Source: Clostridia bacterium (GTDB taxonomy: Bacteria > Bacillota > Clostridia > Christensenellales > CAG-138). Taken from it: a stretch of DNA of 64,000 nt. A program made the translations under genes and the position numbers. Location of the stretch: positions 186,001 to 250,000 of the forward strand of contig JAFRNW010000018.1 of assembly GCA_017429985.1 (NCBI GenBank), in the 5' to 3' direction. The notes below the pieces were generated by a model. The model was not told the DNA's origin. It did no database searches and was given only the letters and a program-made list of their open reading frames with translations. Below are positions 54,663 through 63,091 of this stretch, one piece after another. The stretch's first letter is position 1, and the number at the start of each line of letters is the position of its first letter.

Positions 54663-56111
54663 TTACTCCCTCCACAGAAATCTGGATGTCAGTCTCTCTA
54701 TATATTTCATATAACGATAGTGCAGGGGGAATGCTGCCTTCATATTGTTTTCCAGCTTCATAGATCTGCTGGCCTTCAGCAGATAAGCATTCTTTCCGCT
54801 TTTTTTCAGCTTTTCAAGATACGAGTTCAACTCTTCGGAGGTCGTGCAGTGATGCTTTTCAATATGACGGGTCAGATAATCATGGATCATGGATGATTTG
54901 TTCCCATACGTTACCAGAACGTCAACCGACGACTGATCTACCGCTTTCGCCACTTCCCTGTAAGCGCTTTCCTCATATCCTTCAATCTCCGCGATATCCC
55001 CAAGCACGGCGACCCGTTTCCCATACAATCCTGGGATTTCACTGAAGCACCGTAAAGCGTAGGAAATGGATTTCGAACTCGCATTATAAAAGTCTGCATA
55101 AACTACGGATTTGCCGATACGGACTATGTTTTGGCGGATTCCGACATTGCGATACCCCCGCAAAGCCACTGCCACATCTTTTCTGTCAATTCCCCGCAGA
55201 ATTCCTGCCGCAAACGCCATTAACGCATTATACACATTATGCTCTCCGAACACGGACAACTTCACATGCGTGATTTCATCATGAAACCGTACGTCGAATT
55301 CCGTTCCTTTTCGCGTGTTGCATAAATTAAACGCCAAGCAATCCGCCGAAGCATCATAGATCCCAACACGAACGGTAGGCCTGTCAAACTCAATCAAAGC
55401 AGATTCGCTGTCATCCGCATTGATGATCACGGTCCCGTTTTCACGGAGACCCTGCGTCATGCTCAACACTGCTGAGTAGAGGGTTTCCTTGCCATCCTCC
55501 ATCGTGCCGAGATGCGAATCTCCTAAATTGGTAATAACGGCAATATCCGGCTTCAGAACGCGAGCGCTAAACATAGCATCTTTTGGAAGATTCTCGCACA
55601 CTTCCCAAACAACCAGATTCTCGTTTCCTTTGACATTCTGCAGATAGCAGCACAGTTCTGCGAGAACGTTTCTGTTTTTATTGGTAGTGAATACGATATC
55701 CTGCTTACTCATGACCCTGTTGATCATGCGTTTTGTGGTCGTCTTGCCCACGCTTCCGGTGATAACCACGGAGGGAAGCGAAATCTTCTCATACATCCAT
55801 TTGCTCAGCCGATAAAGAGCCGTATCGAGGTCCTCCACTAAAATATATGGTATTCCTTCGATCGGATGGTCGGTCAGAGCTGCCAAGCCGCCATTTCGCA
55901 CATCTTTCACTGTCGATGCATCCAGTTTTCCTCTGATGCAAAGGCAGTTCCTATCAAGTGGCGTGAAAGAATCACGGAAAGCAAAATTAGTGATTACCAC
56001 ATCCGGAGCAATGCCGGATAATTCCGTATGTCCGCCTATTACGGCACATATTTCACTTACGCGTGCAGGAAGTAACCCGCTTCTGAATACTGCTCTTTTA
56101 TTGAGATCCAT
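54663..56111 (-). CDS. Mur-ligase-family protein (MurF-like)
   Basis: A 482-residue ATP-dependent amide ligase. The ATP loop ITGSVGKTTTKRM lies near residues 117-129, the central domain has NRNVLAELCCYLQNV near 146 and SHLGTMEDGKETLYSA near 204, and the C-terminal domain has VLGDIAEIEGYEESAYREV near 372. It matches MurF, which adds D-Ala-D-Ala to UDP-MurNAc-tripeptide. Because it lies in a capsule cluster with ATP-grasp and CEO-synthase genes, and its N-domain looks divergent, a role in adding an amino acid to the polymer is equally possible. GGAGGG precedes the ATG. Confidence 0.87.
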   Translation of the reverse strand: MDLNKRAVFRSGLLPARVSEICAVIGGHTELSGIAPDVVITNFAFRDSFTPLDRNCLCIRGKLDASTVKDVRNGGLAALTDHPIEGIPYILVEDLDTALYRLSKWMYEKISLPSVVITGSVGKTTTKRMINRVMSKQDIVFTTNKNRNVLAELCCYLQNVKGNENLVVWEVCENLPKDAMFSARVLKPDIAVITNLGDSHLGTMEDGKETLYSAVLSMTQGLRENGTVIINADDSESALIEFDRPTVRVGIYDASADCLAFNLCNTRKGTEFDVRFHDEITHVKLSVFGEHNVYNALMAFAAGILRGIDRKDVAVALRGYRNVGIRQNIVRIGKSVVYADFYNASSKSISYALRCFSEIPGLYGKRVAVLGDIAEIEGYEESAYREVAKAVDQSSVDVLVTYGNKSSMIHDYLTRHIEKHHCTTSEELNSYLEKLKKSGKNAYLLKASRSMKLENNMKAAFPLHYRYMKYIERLTSRFLWRE

Positions 56112-56381
56112 TTTCCCTCCGGCTACATTGTTATGAATGATTCCGATTTTCAGAAAACATGTCCGGGATCATTCGTCGCGTAGTCCTGTCAAGACGGTCT
56201 TGAACCATTTTTATCGGATGCCGTCAGATTATTGCGGCACCAATCACGTAAACACTCTGTCAATATGCTGTGCGGAAAAACACCGTCATGCAAAAACAGT
56301 CTTTATTGTCGATTGTTCTATCGCAGTGAATCAATCAGAAATCGCCGGACTATTCTGTCAGTTGGTTTCAAGAGACTGGTT

Positions 56382-57512
56382 TTATAGTTCAAGCAGCTGA
56401 TTCCAGCGCGCCTTAAGTCCTCCATGTGTATCCTGCGGACCGCTGATTTCCCATCCGTCGTTCGCCTCAACTATGACAGGTTTATCATCTGTCATAGTTA
56501 TGTCCCAACCGATGGTAGCTATATCGGGAAACTGTTTATGCGCGTTGATAATCAGCGCGACGGCTTCTTTCCAATACGGTAGCTGGTAGCCTTCAAATCT
56601 GATCCCGCTCAAAGGATGCACGTCGGTCTTCGTTCCGAACTGCTCATGGGGAAATCCATATTTCATAAGCTTTCCTGTTTCGGAATCAATGCCAACCGCA
56701 AGGCCGCCTTTTGCGCGATTATCCACAAACGAATCAGCGTCGTTCCCCACACGGAGAAAAGCTGCAAACAATTCAATTTTACCGCTTTTGCTTCCGCGAA
56801 TGGTAATGGCGCGAATTGTATTCACGCAGGATGTATGAAACGCACGGAGTGCTTCATGCTGAACGATGTATTCCTGAATGAGGGTTTTCTTTCCCGCATA
56901 ATCCTTCAGCAACTCGTCAGCCTCACATGTTTTTCCTTTGTAGGACAGGACTTCATTTCGGCAGGAAACGAGTTTTACACCGTCTCCGAAAGTGCCGTCG
57001 ACTTCCTTAAACACATATTTGAAATCATTCTTACAAAAATCCGCGGCAGATATCCACTCGCGTCTGTCGTGTAAAAAAACCTCTCCGCCATCAAGCAAAC
57101 CAATCGTTTTCGGAATCACGTCCGGACCGAGAGTCGATTCAAGATAACAGGCCAGCACATATTTATCTCTTACCAAAACGACCTCGTTGTACGGTTTGCC
57201 GTAAAAAGCAGATCTCTCTCTTACGCCTGCATCTCTCTGCCTGCAAAAAGTGTTATGTGGAATGAAATCATCCGGGTTTCTGAAATTTTTAATGTCAAGT
57301 CCATATCCGGTATAAAGATAATTGACTTCTTTTTTCTCCAGCAGCCAGTCGACATTATCTTTCCACATCTCCTTCCGGGTCTTTCTTTCAAGCTCTGGAT
57401 AATAGCTCGGCTGTCTGATTACTTTGCTGATTTTTTTCAGATTAGCGGGCAGTCGGAAGATAAAACGGATTCGTTTCTTCAGGCTTCTATATATTAATCG
57501 CAGTTTTGACAT
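56382..57512 (-). CDS. Sugar-transfer-associated ATP-grasp protein, copy 1
   Basis: A 376-residue protein with a basic N-terminal region (about 1-40) and an ATP-grasp core. FKEVDGTFGDGVKLV near 164, LIQEYIVQHEALRAFHTSCVNTIRAITI near 212 and IGWDITMTDDKPVIVEANDGWEI near 335 are the nucleotide- and metal-binding parts. It resembles the ATPgrasp_ST family seen in polysaccharide clusters. It probably forms an amide between a sugar acid and an amine. The ATG at 57512 follows GGAGGAG. It follows CapA copy 2 in the operon. Confidence 0.88.
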   Translation of the reverse strand: MSKLRLIYRSLKKRIRFIFRLPANLKKISKVIRQPSYYPELERKTRKEMWKDNVDWLLEKKEVNYLYTGYGLDIKNFRNPDDFIPHNTFCRQRDAGVRERSAFYGKPYNEVVLVRDKYVLACYLESTLGPDVIPKTIGLLDGGEVFLHDRREWISAADFCKNDFKYVFKEVDGTFGDGVKLVSCRNEVLSYKGKTCEADELLKDYAGKKTLIQEYIVQHEALRAFHTSCVNTIRAITIRGSKSGKIELFAAFLRVGNDADSFVDNRAKGGLAVGIDSETGKLMKYGFPHEQFGTKTDVHPLSGIRFEGYQLPYWKEAVALIINAHKQFPDIATIGWDITMTDDKPVIVEANDGWEISGPQDTHGGLKARWNQLLEL

Positions 57513-57536
57513 TTTCTCCTCCAAAGCACGTAAATG

Positions 57537-58616
57537 TCAACTGATTCTCGCAAGAATCTCTTGAGGTATTTCATCGGCCCTCTTAACAGTCAAATAATGA
57601 GAACGGTCTTCCGTTCCTTTCAAAACATCAACGCTACTCGAGAGGGCTTTTGTGTGCTCATCAATGTCCACGTGCAAAGCCAGACTGTACTCCGGAAGGC
57701 AATCATGCACCAGATATTCCCCGCTGACGGACATGCAGTACCCTCCGAGAGAATAGGCAACAATCTTGCCTTTTCTGTTTTCTATCCGCTGAATCGTATG
57801 GGGATGATTCCCGACAACTATATCCGCGCCAAGACTGCACAGTTTATCCATCATATATTTGCTGTAGTCGCCCGGCTCGGGAACGAACTGCCCGCCTATG
57901 TGCAGCAGTACCACAAGAAAATCAGATTGTGCTTTTGCTCTTAGAATCTGGTTTTCAATATCCTTCATCCAGGTTTTATTGATTTTCTCTTCATGAAAGG
58001 AATCCTGACGCGCGAAAATCGTTGACTGCTTCTTCATTTTTCTCGAAATCTCTTTTATCCCGCTCTTTATGACATATCGGTAATACCGCTTCAACCAAGA
58101 GGTGGGTTTACCGTTGAATCCAATCAGATTGACGTTTCGATAGAGGTCATCGCAGGCTAGCGATTCCATTCCTTTATTCACGCTGTATGTCAAAGAGTAA
58201 AATGCGATTTTTAATCCACCGATTTCCTTCACCAGGAAACGATCGGCCGTCTCTTCGGAATAAGTGCCGGTATGCTGAATGCCGCATTCCTCAAGGAGCC
58301 GATTAGTGCGTGCGAGACCATTGATTCCTTCATCCAGGCAGTGATTGTTGGCAGTGCTGACAAGATCTATCCCCGCATTCCTGACGGCACGGCAGAAAGA
58401 ATCCGGGCTGTTGTAGTGATATGGTTTCCTGTTGAATCGCCTGCCTCCGCCGAAACAAGTTTCCATATTCCCAATCACCAGATCTGATTCTGAAAACACG
58501 TCGCGGGTATGAAACACGCCGCTGAAATCGTATTTCCCGTTTCCCCGCGCCTTCGCTGCCTTCAGCAGGGGTTTATCCAATGCGATGTCGCCAACGAACG
58601 TCAACCGGACCATCAT
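57537..58616 (-). CDS. CapA-family protein (PgsA-like), copy 2
   Basis: A 359-residue protein with the CapA motifs: FVGDIALDKPLLK, VIGNMETCFGGG near 49, VSTANNHCLDEGINGL near 88, FYSLTYSVN, VVLLHIGGQFVPEPGDYSKYM near 235 and VGNHPHTIQRIE near 270. No signal peptide or anchor is evident. It is diverged from copy 1 at 45386 but shares the metal-site layout. Its ATG overlaps the stop of the dehydrogenase-like gene (ATGA), so translation is coupled. GGGGAGAAGG precedes the ATG. Confidence 0.9.
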   Translation of the reverse strand: MMVRLTFVGDIALDKPLLKAAKARGNGKYDFSGVFHTRDVFSESDLVIGNMETCFGGGRRFNRKPYHYNSPDSFCRAVRNAGIDLVSTANNHCLDEGINGLARTNRLLEECGIQHTGTYSEETADRFLVKEIGGLKIAFYSLTYSVNKGMESLACDDLYRNVNLIGFNGKPTSWLKRYYRYVIKSGIKEISRKMKKQSTIFARQDSFHEEKINKTWMKDIENQILRAKAQSDFLVVLLHIGGQFVPEPGDYSKYMMDKLCSLGADIVVGNHPHTIQRIENRKGKIVAYSLGGYCMSVSGEYLVHDCLPEYSLALHVDIDEHTKALSSSVDVLKGTEDRSHYLTVKRADEIPQEILARIS

Positions 58617-59593
58617 TCCTTCTCCCCTACAGAACAGCGTCGCTTTTGGTATCTGATAATCTCCTGATCAATAATTACCCCGTCCTTAATCAAAAGACAG
58701 TCCCGCAGAGTCTTTCCCGGCATATCCTGCATAAGCTGTTCGATATAGGGCGTGATAATCTCGGAATTCTGGAAAGAAAACGTTTTATAGAATAATGACG
58801 GAGTATGATCCACCGCATAGTGAAGGACACCGTCGACAACGTAAGTCGGATGCTCTATCGAAGTTGGAATACAGGTTTCAATGCCGCCGTGGCGATCACA
58901 GCTAACGTCTATTATCATTGCGTTTTTTTTCATTCGCTTGAGATCTTCCCGATAAACGATGTGATCCGTCCGGTTAACATCCCAAAGGATGCAGTTCACG
59001 ATAACATCGTAGTTTCCGATCTCTTCTCTCAGAAGGTTTTCCATATGCCTGTTATATTGCATCACCTGTGCGCCAAGCATATTTAAGACCTTTACTGCGC
59101 CACGGGCTGTGTTGCCGTTGCCGATTACCGCAACATTCAAACCGAAGGGGAGCTCTCCATAGCACTGGAACGCGTTAAGAACAGCAGCTTCTCCGGCCAG
59201 TTCGTTATTAAACCAGAAAACATGCCTCCCGTTATCAAACATTTTTTCCCAGCCGTATGCCGTAAGTCCGCCGTTCGTGATGGCGTCCGTAATATCCCTG
59301 TTCTGCGTAGCATGAATCCAGCCAAAAATGGCCTGTCCCTTGTGCAGCTGAGAAAGAAAATCAGCGTCTCCAACCTTCGGATCGCAGATTATATCGGCCT
59401 GAAGTGTTTCCTTTCGGGTACATACCCTGCACCCCACAGCCCGATATTCATCGTCTGATATTCCAAGCACATCTCCAAACCCGAATTCGATTCGAATCAA
59501 TTCCGGATGCGTCAGTTTCGCAATGTCGCGAGGAACTATCGCCCTGCGATTCTCATGTTCTTTTGAACTAATCGGGAAACCAATCGTTTTCAT
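58613..59593 (-). CDS. N5-(carboxyethyl)ornithine synthase-like dehydrogenase
   Basis: A 326-residue enzyme of the alanine-dehydrogenase fold. The N-terminal IGFPISSKEHENRRAIVP resembles the substrate region of the family, VAVIGNGNTARGAVKVLNMLGA near 170-190 is the NAD(P)-binding loop, and SCDRHGGIETCIPTSIEHPTY near 235 is characteristic of the N5-(carboxyethyl)ornithine synthase group. That group reductively joins pyruvate to the side-chain amine of ornithine or lysine. It probably supplies a carboxyethylated amino acid for the polymer (inferred). It sits between CapA copy 2 and ATP-grasp copy 2. Confidence 0.85.
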   Translation of the reverse strand: MKTIGFPISSKEHENRRAIVPRDIAKLTHPELIRIEFGFGDVLGISDDEYRAVGCRVCTRKETLQADIICDPKVGDADFLSQLHKGQAIFGWIHATQNRDITDAITNGGLTAYGWEKMFDNGRHVFWFNNELAGEAAVLNAFQCYGELPFGLNVAVIGNGNTARGAVKVLNMLGAQVMQYNRHMENLLREEIGNYDVIVNCILWDVNRTDHIVYREDLKRMKKNAMIIDVSCDRHGGIETCIPTSIEHPTYVVDGVLHYAVDHTPSLFYKTFSFQNSEIITPYIEQLMQDMPGKTLRDCLLIKDGVIIDQEIIRYQKRRCSVGEKE

Positions 59594-59641
59594 TCAATAG
59601 CCCTTCTTTCCTCATCAGGTGTTCCCATTATTATGGGCAGT

Positions 59642-60766
59642 TCAGCGATTACGCGGATGATTCTTCTTGATGAACACGTCTTCCAGCACTTCATCCGTCA
59701 AGTCGCCGAATGTCGGCTCTTTCCCGCCAATCTGATTCTGTCCGGGCTTAGTGTTGAACTCAATCATGATCGGCGTCCCGTCTTCTCCGGCCGCGAAATC
59801 CCATCCCAGAATGTTGAAATATGGCAATTGGCAATGAAGGCGCTTAACTGTATCCGTTATTCCCTGATAATTCGGAACTCTCACTTCCTTGAGCTTGATT
59901 CCGTTCGGAGTCGTATCTACCCATTCCATGTCGTGATTTACAGCCTTTTCATGCAGCCATCCATCCGGTTTAACAGCGACAGCGCTTCCGCCGGCAGAAT
60001 AATTATCAACGCGCGCATTTGCGTTGCCGATTCTCAGCTGAGCGGATAGAACGTGCACTTCTCCTTTGAAATGGAACGAAATCATCCTGATAGTATTGAG
60101 AGTGCCAGGATTTAACCGTGCCAGATCCGAATGCTGTTTCACAATACGCTGCGCGACAAAGCCCCCGCCCATTGAATCCAATATAGATGGGATAGTCATG
60201 CTGTCCTTGTTTTCTCGGTCATAGAATAAAATACCAGCGCCTTTTGATCCTCCTGAAGGCTTAAATATCAGATGGTCCTCCCCCATACAACGTTTTTCTG
60301 CGTCTTCACGTGTAATAATCTGTTCACCGTCGCCGTTGTAGTAATGATCTGCCATTTTTTTAACAACCGTCTCAGGCTTTTTAACCCCGGTAATTATGCG
60401 GTTATACAGCCCTTTATCCGCATATGCCGACGCCATATTTTTATTATTATAATGTGGAATAATATCATGAAACCAAATCGGGTCCGGAATAAAACGCGGA
60501 TCATAAGACCCCAGCTCATTACAATAAAGCGCGTACCAGATGCGCTTCGGCATAATACCAAATCGCTTCCAATACTGCTGGACAGTTTGCCATTCCGCGT
60601 CGCTTCCCCGGTAACCCCCGCCGATCCTTTTGACATAGTTGTTTACGTCAGCAGTTCGAAAACTGAAAGTATATTTATCTATCTGATAGGACAGCCACTG
60701 ATCCAGCTTCCGATCTGCCGAGCGTGCTTTCCGCAAAAAAAACGATCCAAACCGATTTTTGCCCAT
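59642..60766 (-). CDS. Sugar-transfer-associated ATP-grasp protein, copy 2
   Basis: A 374-residue ATP-grasp protein of the same family as that at 56382. A basic N-terminal part is followed by IFKPSGGSKGAGILFYDRE near 167, FVAQRIVKQHSDLARLNPGTLNTIRMISF near 202 and GWDFAAGEDGTPIMIEFNTKPG near 315. It likely makes an amide or ester bond on a sugar residue. It heads a coupled minus-strand set ending with the MurF-like gene. GGAGGAACG precedes the ATG. The 258 bases upstream hold no gene that I can see. Confidence 0.88.
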   Translation of the reverse strand: MGKNRFGSFFLRKARSADRKLDQWLSYQIDKYTFSFRTADVNNYVKRIGGGYRGSDAEWQTVQQYWKRFGIMPKRIWYALYCNELGSYDPRFIPDPIWFHDIIPHYNNKNMASAYADKGLYNRIITGVKKPETVVKKMADHYYNGDGEQIITREDAEKRCMGEDHLIFKPSGGSKGAGILFYDRENKDSMTIPSILDSMGGGFVAQRIVKQHSDLARLNPGTLNTIRMISFHFKGEVHVLSAQLRIGNANARVDNYSAGGSAVAVKPDGWLHEKAVNHDMEWVDTTPNGIKLKEVRVPNYQGITDTVKRLHCQLPYFNILGWDFAAGEDGTPIMIEFNTKPGQNQIGGKEPTFGDLTDEVLEDVFIKKNHPRNR

Positions 60767-61024
60767 TCGTTCCTCCGAGAACTGTTTTTGAATGCAATTT
60801 CTTCCGTTCTGTAGTATGTTACTCTATCAAATGGCTTGGCCATTCCCGTGAAAGAGGGTCTCAGATTCCATATAAAGCAAGGCGCATCCGCATTGCATGT
60901 TCCATGATTCTTGAGGCAACCGAAGTAAGAAAAAGAAAGAACCGTAAGAGTGTGTGATTCACACGGTGCTTATTCAACGGGCCGTAAGTCTTCTCCGGCA
61001 ATTAAATCTTAACCGGAACTTCCG

Positions 61025-62977
61025 TCAGGAAGACAATTTCGGATTGACCTCTTCCGGATTTCGGAAAGTCGGAACAGTTGAGTGAAGCACCTGCTTAGCC
61101 CTCTCGTCGGACCCGGACAGTACCGCCTCCCGCAAAACGTGCAGTTTCTCCTCCATCTCGGTGTCGGAGAGAGGAATATCTTTCTCGCAAAAGATCTTCT
61201 CGTGCCCGGTTTTATCGGCTTTCTCCTTGTCCACAAGGATCTCTTCATACAGCTTCTCGCCGGGACGCAGACCGGTCTCGACAATATCGATATCCTTGTA
61301 CGGAACCAAACCGGAAAGCTTGACCATTGTCACGGCAAGATCCATTATCCGCACCGGCTCTCCCATGTCCAGAACGAACAGCTCCCCGTTTCCCGCAAAG
61401 GACGCCGCGGTCAGAACCAGAGAGCATGCCTCCGGTATCGTCATGAAGTAACGAACGATCCGCTTGTCGGTAACCGTGACAGGTCCCCCGTTCTCGATCT
61501 GCCTGCGGAAGAGAGGGATCACCGACCCGGAGCTTCCCAGTACGTTTCCGAATCTCGTTGCGCAGAACTTCGTTCCTGTGTTCTTCGCCGCGGCGTTCAT
61601 GACAATCATTTCGCAGACGCGTTTGGTCGCGCCCATAACGTTTGTGGGATTGACTGCCTTGTCCGTAGAAACCATCAGGAAACGGTCCACTCCGTGCCGG
61701 ATCGAAAGATCCACCAGCACCTTGGTTCCGAAGATGTTGTTTTTGACCGCCTCGCAGGGACTGTCCTCCATCAGCGGAACATGCTTGTGCGCAGCCGCAT
61801 GCAGAACGATATCAGGCATGTGCGCGGAGAAAGTTTTCTCCATCTCGATCTCGTCGCAGATGTTCGCGATCACGACCGACAGATTTAACCTGGCACCGTA
61901 TAACTGTTTCAGTTCCTGCTGGATACTGTATGCGGAGTTTTCGCTGATATCCAGTATTACCAGCTCTTTCGGCTCCATCTTGGCGACCTGCCTGGCGATC
62001 TCGCTTCCGATGGAACCGCCTCCGCCGGTGATGAGAACCGATTTGTTTCTGTAGTAAGGGGTGATCGCATCGTAATCCGATACGTTCTTCGGCCGGAACA
62101 GCAGTTCCTCGACATCGAATTCCCTGAGCTGCCTTCTGCTGTCCTTCTCGTAATTCTGGGCAACGGGATAATCATAGATCTTAACGCCGTATCCCATCGT
62201 GCGGTACTTGTCGTAGATATCCCGCTTCGTCTGTGCGTCCATGGTCGGAACGGCGATCACCACTTCCTGGATCCCGAGGCTGTCAAGAAATTCCTTGTCC
62301 GCATCCTCTTCGGAGTAGACAGGATATCCGGAAAGATATCTTCCGGCTTTGCTGACATTTTTATCAAGAAAACAGATGACGCGATACTGAGACTGGGAAT
62401 TGATGGAAATATCCTCCGCAAGCGACGCGCCGACGCGCCCCGCCCCCACCAGCGCGATCCGGATCCTGCCGGCGTCCGGTTTCACCACGGATACCTCCGT
62501 TCCGGAGAACAGTCTGATCAGACGCGCATAGAAACCGCTGAACTTCGCGCCGTTCCAGCACTGCTGGAACATGTACTGGTAAACAAGGCGCATGGTCAGG
62601 CAGAGAAGCAGATTCACGCCGCACACGGAGAACCGGCGGATCGCCGTCGTATTGTTCGGAAACAGAATAAATCCGATCAGAAGATATGCCGCTGCCGCCA
62701 CGGCATCCGCCGCAATCAGACGGATGTATACGGTCTGGCTTCCGTAGCGGATGATCTGCCTGTAGCAGCCGAACAGAAGCCTGGAAAGAAATACCGCCAC
62801 GGCACAGAGGCACGCTTCCTCCAGAAGAACGCTGACCTGAAAGGCGTTGTCCTCGCTCGGATGCAGATAAAACATCAGGAACAGGGATGCCAGCAGCATG
62901 ACAAAGTCATACAGGAACAATTGCCAGCGCTCCCGCTTCAGTTTCTCAAAGACGCCCTCATTTTCGTTTTTGCTCAC
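61025..62977 (-). CDS. Nucleotide-sugar 4,6-dehydratase/epimerase (CapD/FlaA1/WbpM-like)
   Basis: A 650-residue membrane enzyme. Four hydrophobic segments lie in the first 135 residues. A Rossmann domain (IALVGAGRVGASLAEDI near 172) follows, then the catalytic short-chain dehydrogenase domain with ITGGGGSIGSEIARQVA near 315 and STDKAVNPTNVMGATKR near 435. The usual catalytic Tyr is Met, as in the WbpM/FlaA1 group. It dehydrates UDP-GlcNAc to a 4-keto-6-deoxy sugar, which the aminotransferase encoded upstream would convert to an amino sugar. It starts with GTG and a weak ribosome binding site. Its composition is GC-richer than the preceding capsule genes. Confidence 0.94.
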   Translation of the reverse strand: MSKNENEGVFEKLKRERWQLFLYDFVMLLASLFLMFYLHPSEDNAFQVSVLLEEACLCAVAVFLSRLLFGCYRQIIRYGSQTVYIRLIAADAVAAAAYLLIGFILFPNNTTAIRRFSVCGVNLLLCLTMRLVYQYMFQQCWNGAKFSGFYARLIRLFSGTEVSVVKPDAGRIRIALVGAGRVGASLAEDISINSQSQYRVICFLDKNVSKAGRYLSGYPVYSEEDADKEFLDSLGIQEVVIAVPTMDAQTKRDIYDKYRTMGYGVKIYDYPVAQNYEKDSRRQLREFDVEELLFRPKNVSDYDAITPYYRNKSVLITGGGGSIGSEIARQVAKMEPKELVILDISENSAYSIQQELKQLYGARLNLSVVIANICDEIEMEKTFSAHMPDIVLHAAAHKHVPLMEDSPCEAVKNNIFGTKVLVDLSIRHGVDRFLMVSTDKAVNPTNVMGATKRVCEMIVMNAAAKNTGTKFCATRFGNVLGSSGSVIPLFRRQIENGGPVTVTDKRIVRYFMTIPEACSLVLTAASFAGNGELFVLDMGEPVRIMDLAVTMVKLSGLVPYKDIDIVETGLRPGEKLYEEILVDKEKADKTGHEKIFCEKDIPLSDTEMEEKLHVLREAVLSGSDERAKQVLHSTVPTFRNPEEVNPKLSS

Positions 62978-63091
62978 AGTTTCAGTCCGCGGAACGGTTC
63001 ATGACCCCTGTCAGAGCGGTTCCGTCCTTTCTTTTTTCCTGTCTGAAATGTTTGTATCTATATATCAAAAACTCAAAAACGCCTGCCCGGA

